Assembly: GCA_017461945.1 (NCBI GenBank) | Contig: JAFTSB010000064.1 | Coordinates: 1 to 44,563 of the forward strand | DNA from: Clostridia bacterium | GTDB lineage: Bacteria > Bacillota > Clostridia > Oscillospirales > CAG-272 | Direction: 5' to 3' | DNA: 44,563 nt | Shown here: in pieces, positions 7,464 through 16,600 of the stretch | Layout of the letters: each line of letters starts with the position of its first letter | Numbering within the stretch: the first letter of the stretch is position 1 | The notes under the pieces: generated by a model | Databases searched by the model: none | What the model was told of the DNA's origin: nothing | Seen by the model: only the letters and a program-made list of their open reading frames with translations | Made by a program: the position numbers and the translations under genes

Positions 7464-8456
7464 ATGAAAGCAATATTGATTCAAAACGATGAAAGAAAAA
7501 GCCTTGTCTGGTCCGATGTGCCCGATCCCGTTGCCAAAGAGGACGAGGTGGTGATCAAGGTGGCTTATGCTGCGTTGAACCGGGCGGATCTGATGCAAAG
7601 AGCAGGGAACTATCCGCCGCCTCCCGGTTGCCCCGATTGGATGGGACTGGAGGTTTCGGGCGAGATCGTTTCCATGGGTGCCGTGTCGGCGCAGAAATCC
7701 GGCTTTAAGGTCGGGGACAAGGTGTGCGCCTTGCTGGGCGGTGGCGGCTATGCCGAGTATGTGGCCGTACCCTACGGTATGTGTATGCCCATCCCGAAAA
7801 ACACCAGCATGGTTGAGGCAGCCGCCATTCCGGAGGCCTTTGCCACCGCCTATCTGAACATGTTTATTGAGGGCGGTATCAAGCAGGGTAATACGCTATT
7901 GGTCACGGCAGGCGCCAGTGGCCTTGCCAGCGTGATCATTCCCATGGCAAAATTGTTTGGCATCCGCGTGATCACCACCGTGCGCTCCGACGAAAAGGCA
8001 AAGGCCATTGAGCCTCTTGGTGCCGATCTTATCGTCAACACCAAAAAGCAAAAGCTTTCTGAGGTGCTGAAGGCCGAAATGGAGGCAGGCCGCCCCGTGG
8101 ATGTTGCCATTGACTGTGTCGGTGGCGAGGAGATGGGAGAATGCTTGTACTATTTGGCACACGGTGCCCGTTGGATCATGATCGCTGCCCTGGGCGGCAC
8201 GCACGCCGATCTGGATCTGCGCAACGTATTCGTGCGCAACGTTCGCGTGATTGGCTCTACGTTACGTTCCCGTACGCCGGCGGTCAAGGCCGAGATCCTT
8301 GGCAAGCTGGTAAAGGACGTTTGGGCGAAGGTGGAAAGTGGCGCGTTGCGTCCCACCATCTTCCGCGTGCTTCCCATCACCGAGGCCGAGGCCGCCCACG
8401 CTTTGCTGGAAAACAGCGAGAGCGTCGGCAAGGTCGTTTTGAAGGTCAACGGTTAA
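7464..8456 (+). CDS. quinone oxidoreductase-like MDR protein (PIG3/QOR type)
   Basis: This 330-residue NADPH-dependent reductase is of the quinone oxidoreductase branch of the MDR superfamily. The N-terminal segment ALNRADLMQRAGNYPPPPG is characteristic of the PIG3/TP53I3-like group. A Rossmann domain with VTAGASGLASVIIPMAK around residues 145-160 binds the cofactor, and zinc ligands are absent as expected. The ribosome site AAAGGA fits the ATG. It lies 115 bases after the first MDR gene with no visible promoter or terminator between them, so both probably form one AraC-controlled transcript. The reaction is likely reduction of quinones or reactive enones, perhaps products of the first enzyme; that link is inference. 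Confidence 0.9.
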   Translation: MKAILIQNDERKSLVWSDVPDPVAKEDEVVIKVAYAALNRADLMQRAGNYPPPPGCPDWMGLEVSGEIVSMGAVSAQKSGFKVGDKVCALLGGGGYAEYVAVPYGMCMPIPKNTSMVEAAAIPEAFATAYLNMFIEGGIKQGNTLLVTAGASGLASVIIPMAKLFGIRVITTVRSDEKAKAIEPLGADLIVNTKKQKLSEVLKAEMEAGRPVDVAIDCVGGEEMGECLYYLAHGARWIMIAALGGTHADLDLRNVFVRNVRVIGSTLRSRTPAVKAEILGKLVKDVWAKVESGALRPTIFRVLPITEAEAAHALLENSESVGKVVLKVNG

Positions 8457-8460
8457 AAAA

Positions 8461-8504
8461 ACGCGAAACGGTACGGAAAATTCCGTACCGTTTCGCGTTT
8501 TTTG
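8461..8504 (+). terminator. strong terminator after the MDR gene pair
   Basis: A perfect 18-bp stem pairs 8461-8478 with 8481-8498, followed by a T-run. It starts only four bases after the stop codon. Confidence 0.95.
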
Positions 8505-8971
8505 GCCGCCAAAAGTGTTTTCAATGTTGCATTTGTGCTGAGTGACCGTTATAGCCGATCTGCTTTGCACCGATGGATGCAAAGACCTTAAGCAGGATCT
8601 TCCCATGATGACCAAAGGCCACGGCGGTGGTTGACGGAAAGCTCCTTGGAGAAGCAATGGCATGATGCGGCAGCGATGCCAAGCTTGATTTTGAAAATGG
8701 TGAACATGATCCATCTTCATTCCGGTGGGCACAGTTACCCCTTGTTTGTGTTTTGCCACATTGCATGGAACTTGTCACGATATTTTTTGCATAGGACCGG
8801 CCATTATTTGGTCTTTTGCGGTTCAAGAGGGGCGTTTGGTGTTTTACCTGGCAAACGGGTAGGAAAACAGGCCAAAGCAGACGCCTGCAAAGGCGTAACG
8901 CCCCCTTTTTTGCCCCTTGGGTTTTTTGCATATTATATATATTTTTCTTATATTTTTGTGTAAAAAAACTA
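8505..8971. other. gene-poor intergenic region
   Basis: No frame here has both a ribosome binding site and recognisable protein character. Near its end it holds a structured, terminator-like element (8829-8911, listed separately), followed by an AT-rich stretch leading into the promoter of the secreted SGNH protein. Confidence 0.6.
8829..8911 (+). ncRNA. structured element ending in a terminator, possible small RNA
   Basis: GGGGCGTT (8829-8836) pairs perfectly with AACGCCCC (8897-8904), which is followed by CTTTTTT. The enclosed segment holds a nested hairpin in which GCC and GCAG pair with CTGC and GGC across a symmetric AAA/AAA internal loop. An alternative hairpin, ACGCC with GGCGT (8881-8896), competes with it. 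The element lies upstream of the next promoter, so it is not that gene's leader. It does not fit any riboswitch consensus I know. I did not find a convincing promoter for it. Confidence 0.35.
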
Positions 8972-9000
8972 TTTACTTTTTTGGCACGGTATGGTACAAT
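8972..9000 (+). promoter_or_regulatory. promoter of the secreted SGNH protein gene
   Basis: TTTACT (8972-8977) and TACAAT (8995-9000) have a 17-base spacer. The start codon lies about 70 bases downstream of the predicted start site. Confidence 0.7.
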
Positions 9001-9076
9001 GTTTGTGTGACCGCTATATTTAGGTCTGTATGAGGGCGCGGACGCGCGCCCAAAATTGCTTATGGAGGTTAAATTC

Positions 9077-12000
9077 ATGAAGCACACGAACAAAAGACTC
9101 CTGGCGTTTCTCCTTGTTCTCGCAATGGGATTCGCAATGGTGCCGATGCTGGCACTGACCGCAGGAGCTGAAACAGCAATCGTCTCCGACATTCAGGTCG
9201 GCACAGACGGAGCGATCCAGGATCTGGATTGGAGCATCGGTTTCATCGGCTCCGATACCAACATTTACGGCTGGCGCTGGGAGACCCGCTCGGAGTGGAG
9301 TGGTGAATATCGCTACTCCGAGATCGTCAACGTTCCCAAGGCCGGCACGACTCTGGTTTGGTCCGAGCATGCAGCTAACGCAAATGGCGATACCAAAACG
9401 ATGAGCAAGAATGCTTTTGCGCTCACGTCTTGGAAAGAGGTTGCACCCAACGAGTGGGAGGTCGACCGCACCGGTGCCAATGTGTATGCCTTTGGCGCTG
9501 CTAATACCGAGAATCAGTATTACGATGAGGCGACCAAGACCATCACCTATTTCTACACTACCACCAAGGATAACGAAAAGGTGCGCTTTGGTTGCATGGG
9601 CTATACCGCAGAGGGCAAGCTGGCGAGCAGTGCCGCACAGTGCCCCAAGGTCTATGTTTATACCCCTGCCTTTGTAGAGGGTGAGACCGCCGGCGCCGGC
9701 ACCATTGCCAATGTCAAGTGGTTCCAGGGCTATGTTGGCTCTCATGCCAACACGGATGGTAGCGTCAGCGCAATCAAGCCTACCTCCACGGCGTATGCTT
9801 ACAGTATGCCCATTACCGTTCCTACCGCCGGCACTACCGTGACCTTTACCGATCCCGGTGCCAATCGACAGGTAGCCTCCATCGGTGCCTATGTCTTCTC
9901 CACCTGGAAGGTGGGCGATGACGGTTTGCTGGATATGTTCTACGGCTGCGAGGGCGGCTATGAGAACAATGCCTGGACTACCATCAATGAGGACGGCTCC
10001 TATACTTACTCTTACACCACGACCTACGATAATGAGATCATCCGTCTGTGCCATCGCAACGACGATGTGGCAGAGCTGGCTGTGAGCTTTGTGTTGGATA
10101 ACGCTGCCAATGTGGCTCCCGTTCTGGCTGCTGCCGGCTATGATCCTGCACAGGTAGGCACCCCTTACATGGCCAAGTGGTATGCAGGCTTGTTCAGCGT
10201 AGAGAGCGATTCTCTGGTGCTGGGCTCTCCCGCTTACTCCTTCAGTAATATCGTTCCCGTTTACGGCAAGGGCACGACGGTGACCGTTGTCGATGTTATG
10301 AATGACGAAACCGCAGGTACTGGCAACTTTGCTACCAACGATGTTTACACCGTGGCCAAGTTTGACGGCGCAGGCTTTACCGGAAATTGGAAGGATAGCG
10401 AAAAGCTTCTGACCATGACCGAGGGCGTGGTAACGGGCTCCAACGTAACCGAGCGCGATGCCGCCGTGCAGGCAGGCAAGGCCGTTTACACCTACACCAC
10501 CACCGAGCATGTGGAGTTTCTCCGCGTTTGCGTTGCCAACACCGGTAACACGGTGAACGGTCATTTCGTTTCTCCCATTATTTATATTAGCACTCCCGGC
10601 TCCGATTCCTCCTATGCAGAGCTGGAGGGCCTGAACATTGTGGCTTTGGGTGACAGTTATCTCCACGGTGGCGGTGCCGTTCCCTCCGACACATGGTTTG
10701 CTCAACTGGCCAAGCGCTACAACATGAACTACACCAACTACGGTATTGATGGCAGCACCGTTTCTGCGGCTCTCAATGCCAGTGGCAATAAGCAGAACCC
10801 CATGGTCGAGCGCTATGAGGATATGGCTGACGAGGCGGATATCGTGATCTTCGAGGGTGGCCGTAACGACTATAATGTGGATGCTCCTCTCGGCGAGATC
10901 GGTGTTAAGGATCCTACCACCTTCCTGGGCGCTGTTCAGATCATTCTGGATGGCCTGCAGGAAAAGTATCCCAACGCCTTGATCGTATGCGTGACCGCTT
11001 GGGATCTGACCGATCTTGAGGCTGCCACCGGCTTGGGCTCCAACAGACCCAAGACCCAGGGCCTGTGCACTGAGGATTATGCGACTGCCTTTGCTGATTA
11101 TGTTGACTCTCTCCAAAACGAGCGCATTTGCGTTCTCCGCTCCTATGATAACGAGCAAATGCCCGTCTTTATGAAGGATAATGCCTTCCGCTCTCTCTAC
11201 TGCGTTGGCAAAAACGACATCAGCCACCTGAACGCAAACGGCCACAAGCTGGTTTTGGAATGGTTCGAGACCTTTATTGGCGATAACTACAAGAATTATG
11301 CCGGTATGATGGGCGATAACAGCATCAGCGTGCAGTTCGCTCATGGCGAAGAAACCGTTGCAATCTACGGCACCGCAGCCAAGGATCGCATCGTAAACGT
11401 TCCTGCAGTGCCCGGTGTCAGCAACGCTGACGTATTTGGCTGGATCGGCACCGTGACCAACGGCGAGACCACCACCTCGGTGCTTCTCAACGTAGGCGAA
11501 CAGGTCACCTTTAAGCAGGGTGATGTTGCTGTTCTGACTCCTCTGGTCCTGGATATGGATCACGTTCTGAACCCGATGCTCCGTCTCAACGGCACCACGG
11601 GTCTCCGCTTTACCACTGCTGTTTCTCAAGAGGATTACACCGCGCTGCTTTCCAAGATCGGCGCAGGCGAGCTTGGCCAAGCCAGCTTGACCCTGGGTAT
11701 GCTGATCGTTCCTGCACAGTATGTCTCCGATATCGGCGGCAAGCTGACCCATGCAGGTCTGGACGAGTGGGAGAAGGCACGCATCGACGTGACCTCCACC
11801 ATTGCTGACAACGGCGATGGCACTTACGACTGGTATGATTACGACGAGGAAACCGGCATGGGCTATATTGCCGGTACCATCAATGAGATCCTGCCTCAGA
11901 ACCATACCAAGAAATTTACTGCTACCGGCTATGCCAAGCTGACCATCGAGGGTGAGGATCATTACCTCTACGCTGAAAATGGTGGCCTTGGCGGTGATAC

Positions 12001-12556
12001 CATTTACAACGTGGCAACCAAGGCTTTGGAGGATACCTCCGATGTACAGGACGATACGTATCAGTACGAGGTTGGCGAGGGCTCCGGCATCTACTCTCCC
12101 TACACGGCAGAGCAGAGAGAGGTTTTGGGCGAGTACGTTGGTAATGTAATCGTTTTGGAAACCATCACCGACAGCCTGTACAACGTGACCACCGCCAAGC
12201 TGACCTCCGCTGCTTCTAACGCGGATTGGATGGGCATGACCGTGGTTGGCGGCGGCGATGTGGATAGCTTGACTGACATTTTCTATCCCTACGCACCTCC
12301 TGCAACCGGCTCTATGGCTGTGAATGACATCAGCTGGTATATGCTGACCACCATTCTGGGCTCGGATGAGGTGACCTCCCTTTACATCATCGGCCCTGCA
12401 GAAGATGGCGAAGCACCTGTGTGCGGCGGCATCCTGCTGGATGGCTTTGTGTTGAAGAACGGCGACGAGGCCTCCTCGGTGCTGTGTGTCAAGTATGTGG
12501 TTGACGGCGATGTCTTCTACATCATTGGCTTCAACGATTACGCCATCAATTATTAA
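9077..12556 (+). CDS. large secreted modular SGNH/GDSL hydrolase
   Basis: This 1159-residue exported protein starts with a signal peptide (lysines, then a hydrophobic core, cleavage likely near TAGAETA about residue 33). Three related modules of roughly 130-160 residues follow (from about 45, 208 and 360). Each runs W..G...S, then VP.AGTTV, then YTYTTT..E..R.C. An SGNH hydrolase domain occupies about 516-740, with GDS (Ser527) and D714-x-x-H717 as catalytic residues and GGRNDYN as the Asn block. A C-terminal module from about 825 (GTTGLRFTTAV) recurs in the giant protein encoded downstream. The SGNH part is probably an esterase or deacetylase on an extracellular polysaccharide. There is no LPXTG motif, so surface anchoring, if any, is non-covalent. 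The start is set by GGAGG eight bases before the ATG. Confidence 0.9.
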   Translation: MKHTNKRLLAFLLVLAMGFAMVPMLALTAGAETAIVSDIQVGTDGAIQDLDWSIGFIGSDTNIYGWRWETRSEWSGEYRYSEIVNVPKAGTTLVWSEHAANANGDTKTMSKNAFALTSWKEVAPNEWEVDRTGANVYAFGAANTENQYYDEATKTITYFYTTTKDNEKVRFGCMGYTAEGKLASSAAQCPKVYVYTPAFVEGETAGAGTIANVKWFQGYVGSHANTDGSVSAIKPTSTAYAYSMPITVPTAGTTVTFTDPGANRQVASIGAYVFSTWKVGDDGLLDMFYGCEGGYENNAWTTINEDGSYTYSYTTTYDNEIIRLCHRNDDVAELAVSFVLDNAANVAPVLAAAGYDPAQVGTPYMAKWYAGLFSVESDSLVLGSPAYSFSNIVPVYGKGTTVTVVDVMNDETAGTGNFATNDVYTVAKFDGAGFTGNWKDSEKLLTMTEGVVTGSNVTERDAAVQAGKAVYTYTTTEHVEFLRVCVANTGNTVNGHFVSPIIYISTPGSDSSYAELEGLNIVALGDSYLHGGGAVPSDTWFAQLAKRYNMNYTNYGIDGSTVSAALNASGNKQNPMVERYEDMADEADIVIFEGGRNDYNVDAPLGEIGVKDPTTFLGAVQIILDGLQEKYPNALIVCVTAWDLTDLEAATGLGSNRPKTQGLCTEDYATAFADYVDSLQNERICVLRSYDNEQMPVFMKDNAFRSLYCVGKNDISHLNANGHKLVLEWFETFIGDNYKNYAGMMGDNSISVQFAHGEETVAIYGTAAKDRIVNVPAVPGVSNADVFGWIGTVTNGETTTSVLLNVGEQVTFKQGDVAVLTPLVLDMDHVLNPMLRLNGTTGLRFTTAVSQEDYTALLSKIGAGELGQASLTLGMLIVPAQYVSDIGGKLTHAGLDEWEKARIDVTSTIADNGDGTYDWYDYDEETGMGYIAGTINEILPQNHTKKFTATGYAKLTIEGEDHYLYAENGGLGGDTIYNVATKALEDTSDVQDDTYQYEVGEGSGIYSPYTAEQREVLGEYVGNVIVLETITDSLYNVTTAKLTSAASNADWMGMTVVGGGDVDSLTDIFYPYAPPATGSMAVNDISWYMLTTILGSDEVTSLYIIGPAEDGEAPVCGGILLDGFVLKNGDEASSVLCVKYVVDGDVFYIIGFNDYAINY

Positions 12557-12562
12557 AATAAG

Positions 12563-12597
12563 AAAAGAGCCCCCCAAAAAATGGGGGGCTCTTTTTG
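12563..12597. terminator. bidirectional terminator between the SGNH protein gene and rnhA
   Basis: AGAGCCCCCC pairs with GGGGGGCTCT, with A-tract and T-tract on opposite sides, so it can stop transcripts from both convergent genes. Confidence 0.93.
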
Positions 12598-12600
12598 CAT

Positions 12601-13092
12601 TTAAATATCAAGGGAGGTCTGCACCTCGGCAGGCATTTCAACCGTTTTTTGCGGCGCAGGAAAGGTGTCAGCAAAAGAGGTAGCCAATTGGTCGCAACGC
12701 TCGTTATAGGGGTGACCGGCATGGCCCTTGACCCACACAAAGGTGACTTGGTGCTGATCCAATAGCTGCAGAAGCTGCTCCCATAGGTCGGGATTCAAAG
12801 CAGGGGATTTGTCGGCCTTTTTCCAGCCCCGTGCGCGCCAGCCCTTGGCCCAACCGTTGATCACGGCATCAGAAACGTATTTCGAGTCGGTGGTCAACGT
12901 GACCTCGCAGGGCTCCTTTAGCGCGGAAAGGGCGGCAATGACACCACACAGCTCCATGCGGTTGTTGGTGGTATGGGGTTCGCCGCCGGAAAGCTCTTTT
13001 TCGCGGCCTGCATATACAAGAATGGCGCCCCAGCCCCCGGGGCCGGGGTTGCCGCGGCACGCGCCGTCGGTGTAAATATCTACGTGCTTCAT
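12601..13092 (-). CDS. rnhA: ribonuclease HI
   Basis: This 163-residue enzyme cleaves the RNA strand of RNA-DNA hybrids, removing primers and R-loops. All catalytic carboxylates are visible: D9 in [13 protein letters not shown]47 in [14 protein letters not shown]69 in TTDSKYV and D134 in NERCDQLA, plus the helper histidine H124 in [10 protein letters not shown]. Length is typical, with a short extra C-terminal tail after about residue 142. The start is supported by AAGGGA upstream and by a perfect promoter about 50 bases further out. It is a single-gene unit between the two giant secreted protein genes and transcribed against them. Identification is firm. Confidence 0.97.
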   Translation of the reverse strand: MKHVDIYTDGACRGNPGPGGWGAILVYAGREKELSGGEPHTTNNRMELCGVIAALSALKEPCEVTLTTDSKYVSDAVINGWAKGWRARGWKKADKSPALNPDLWEQLLQLLDQHQVTFVWVKGHAGHPYNERCDQLATSFADTFPAPQKTVEMPAEVQTSLDI

Positions 13093-13139
13093 TGGTGGGA
13101 ATCCCTTCTTTTTTTCCCCCGTTTGGGGGCGTTTTTCTT

Positions 13140-13168
13140 ATTATACACCTTTTTGGGGGAGGTGTCAA
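13140..13168 (-). promoter_or_regulatory. consensus promoter of rnhA
   Basis: On the minus strand TTGACA (13163-13168) and TATAAT (13140-13145) are separated by exactly 17 bases. The short leader contains a CCCCC/GGGGG stem. Confidence 0.92.
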
Positions 13169-13529
13169 GGCCACAAAGATGGCCTTTCATTGTAAATGCG
13201 CGGTCGGGCGATTTGCGCAATCCTGCCGGTAGATCGCCCGCATCGGCGATCTACGCTCCGGCTGCGCACATTGACGCAAGGGGCAATGCCAACGGATTGC
13301 ATGAATTCTTTCCGTTACCAAAGGATCGTCATTCGTCCGTGATCAATACCCGGCCGTTTGCATGGGCGGCGTCGGAAATATCTCGATTCGGTTGGGGCTT
13401 TGTGCAATTTACCAAACCAAAAAACAGCCCAACGGGTGCGGATTTTTTGACATTTGGCGGTTTTGTGGGCGAGATGGGGGCAGGGGATTTCGTCAAAAGC
13501 GAGAAAGTGGAAAAACTGCATAACCAATC
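13169..13529. other. intergenic region with a strong palindrome
   Basis: There is no convincing gene here. The region has a GC-rich first half with a 10-bp-armed palindrome at 13229-13254 and nothing else I can name. The rnhA promoter lies at one end and the giant gene promoter at the other. Confidence 0.6.
13229..13254. repeat. perfect 10-bp inverted repeat with 6-base loop
   Basis: GTAGATCGCC (13229-13238) and GGCGATCTAC (13245-13254) flank CGCATC. There is no T-run, so it is not a terminator. It resembles a REP-type intergenic palindrome; copy number cannot be judged from one window. Confidence 0.6.
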
Positions 13530-13558
13530 TTGACCTTGCGCGTTATTTATTATATAAT
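13530..13558 (+). promoter_or_regulatory. promoter of the giant repeat protein gene
   Basis: TTGACC (13530-13535) and TATAAT (13553-13558) are separated by 17 bases. A leader of about 90 bases precedes the start codon. Confidence 0.88.
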
Positions 13559-13654
13559 ATAATCATGTACAACCCTATTTCCCGCGGGGGAGCGCGCAGC
13601 GCGTGTCACGCGCGACGCGCATCGCCCGACAATCCATCGAAAAGGAGAAGTACC

Positions 13655-16600
13655 ATGAAGAAATTTTTAGCACTCCTTATCGCGGTCATGATGGTTGTGG
13701 CACTTGTGCCCGCCACCGTGCTTTCCGTTATGGCAGCCGAAATCGGCGAGGCCATTACCGGCGAGCCCGGCACGACCGGCGATTCCACCCAAGGCGGCAA
13801 CTCCGATGCTGCTACCGATGGCACTACTGCCGGTGCTACGGTCAGCAAGCCCGCCACGCCCGAAACTCGTACGGAGGTCCCCGAAAAGACCCCCGAGGAG
13901 ATCGCGGCTGAGGGCATCGTTGCCGAGCTGATCAACGCCCAGGGCGTGCGTGTAGGCTACTACACCACTCTGGCTGCCGGTGATGCTGCCATCATCGACG
14001 GCGATACCCTGCGGTTGCTTGCTGACGTGACTCTTACCGAATGCTGGCAATTCGGTGTGGATCGCGGCGCCACGCAAGACAATCAGTACTTGACCTATAC
14101 TGTGGATGGTAACGACCATGTGCTGCATTACACCCACGCTCCTGAGGCGGGCGGTGTCAACGACTATGCAGTCCGCATTGGCCGTAGCGATGAGACCTAT
14201 ATGCTGGATTACCACAACATCACGTGGAAGGATATGACCATCATTTCCACCAACGGTGGCATCTGCATGGGCTCGATGACCAGCCTTGTGGCCGAGAATC
14301 TGAAGATCTATGCCAACGGCTCGTACTGGATGGAGGATACCACCGGCACGTACGTCAAGCCCGATTATAGCCAGTATGCTAATCATCACCTTTCCACTAC
14401 GCGCGTGGGCATTGCTGCCAACAACAATAGCGACGCGTATCTGGTGATCAAGGGCTCCGAGACCAAGATCTATGGCGGTAATGCCGAGGCGGTTTATGCT
14501 AAGGGTATGGTCGCGATCTACGATGGTCTGTTCTACAGTGCCGAGGGTGACTGCACTGTGCAGGCTCGTAGTGCAAATAAGTTCCGTGATACCACCAAGC
14601 TGATGATCTATGGTGGCACCTTTATCAACGATTATCTGTGCGCTATTCGCGCTGCCGAGGGCTCTAACCTCTTTATCTTCGACGGTGATTTCATTCAAAC
14701 CGGCGAGGCACGCACCGCAACTCACGCCGATATCAACGTCATTCGTCTTGGTAACGCTAACGTAAACGCTCATACCTACATTTTGGGTGGTCGCTTCTAT
14801 CAGGATGCTTTTTCCGATGTCGGTCAATTCGATGTTGATGCTCCGCTGATTAACGGTTGGGATAACGGCCATTTCCTGTATATCGGTGGCGGTGAATTCT
14901 ATCAATCTACCGATCGGCTGTTCTCTGGCCGTGCGGCCAATGCCAACAACCGGGTGATTGACGATTTTGTGCTGGCCTCCACCACCGAGGAGACCGGCAC
15001 CATTGAAAATCTGCCCTGCCACTTTGCTGAGAGCAAAATGACGGCCATCACCTGGGCAAAAAAGACTACCTACACCTTTGACTCCGCTACTTGGGGCGCC
15101 AAGTTCAACGATCAGGGCCAGGTAGTGAATGCCGAGGGCACTGTTCTTTATGAAGACGATGCCGCATTGGTGGCAGCCTCCGGCGCCGAGATCGTGATTC
15201 TGGATGCCGAGGGCAACTTCCGCACCCTGCTGGATGTGACCGAGGGTAGCACTGAGCATCTCATCCACCGTGCCGGTACCGAGGCTGACAAATACACCGC
15301 CGACAGCTTTGAGACCAGCCTTCGTTTCAAGTTCCAATATGGCTCTTATATGGTTCCTGCCAATGGCACCATGCGCATGCTGACCGACGTGGAGGGCAGC
15401 GGTACCGGTACCAACGACTCTCTTGATTTCTTCCACCAGATGCCTGAGGTCGATGTTACCCTTGACGGTGCCGGCCACCGCTTGATTTACAGCAATATCA
15501 AAGCCGATGGCGGCTTGGTTTATCTCAACTACTCCTACGGCGATGCCGACGTTACCTTTAAGAACCTGTACATTGAGAATCCCCTTGGCCGCACCCTTGA
15601 TTATGGTTTGACCAAGTACCTCAAAATGGAGTGGACTCTGATCAATACCACCGTTAAGGCCGGCTCCGGCTCTGCCGTGTATGTGGATGGCCAATCGGTT
15701 CTCAACATTGGCGAGGGCACCGTGATTCACGGCAATAACACCAATGCAGGCCTTGGCACTCGTTGCTATGCTATTCAGAGCTCGGGTACGGTGAACCTGG
15801 TTGGTGGTACGCTGTATTGCGATCTCCCTGAGGAGACCTTTACCACCGGCGACGGTCGCTACACCCGTCCTCCTATCGGCATTACCGGTGCCAGCGCTGC
15901 CGTGAATCTGATTTCCGGTACCATTCAGATCCCCACTTATTCCTACACCTCCATTCTCACCTCCGGCACCAATTATGCTGCCGATCTGTATATCTCCCCC
16001 GATGTGACCATCCTTGGTCCCGAGGGCGATCGGCTGACCGCACCCCTGCCCGTCAAGGAGGGCTCGGTTGAGGTGGTGAACCACGGCGAGGAGCCCGTCA
16101 TTGTTGACGGTATCGAGGCCGCCCTTGAGGTCATCAAGGAAGGCGGCGTCATGAACATCCTGAAGGACACCTTCGTTGACCAGAATGAAAACATCTACCT
16201 CACCGGCAAGTGGACCCTGAACGGCAATGGCCACGTGGTTTACAACCTGCGCACCTATAACGATCGTTATATGTTCCGCATTGCCGAAGAGGGCACCGAG
16301 ATCAACTTCAATGATGTTCAGCTGCAGGCCGGCCGTTACGGTATTCTGATGAATGACGATACCACCGAAAAGCTGACCACCATGGTGTTCAACGCCCACA
16401 ATGTGCAGATCCTGTGCGGCTGGGCAGGCCCCGATCTGGAGTATTTCTTCTGCGAGGCTGGCGGCTATGCCTTTATGCAGTCCTCCCTCAATGCTTATGC
16501 CAAGTTCACCGGTGAAAACACCAAGCTGGTGACCGGTGCAGGCACTTCCACTATGCAGTGCCGCGGCTACGTTGACTTTTACGACGGTTACGTTTATGGC

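Noticed and set aside
8521-8766. 81-codon minus-strand frame (MQCGKTQTRG start) in the 8.5-9 kb gap
   Set aside because: Codon choice is passable, but there is no ribosome site and no recognisable domain, and it would sit without promoter or partner. It could be a gene remnant but I cannot support it.
8829-8911. c-di-GMP-I type riboswitch
   Set aside because: GGCAAAC and GCAAAG fragments recall the consensus, but the order and the paired stems do not fit, and the element is upstream of the next promoter rather than in a gene's leader.
9020-12577. 1185-codon open frame antisense to the secreted SGNH protein
   Set aside because: The product is low-complexity His/Gly/Ile/Val text with no family motif and no ribosome site. 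The sense frame has a signal peptide, an SGNH triad and a promoter. The antisense frame stays open because of the codon bias of the sense gene.
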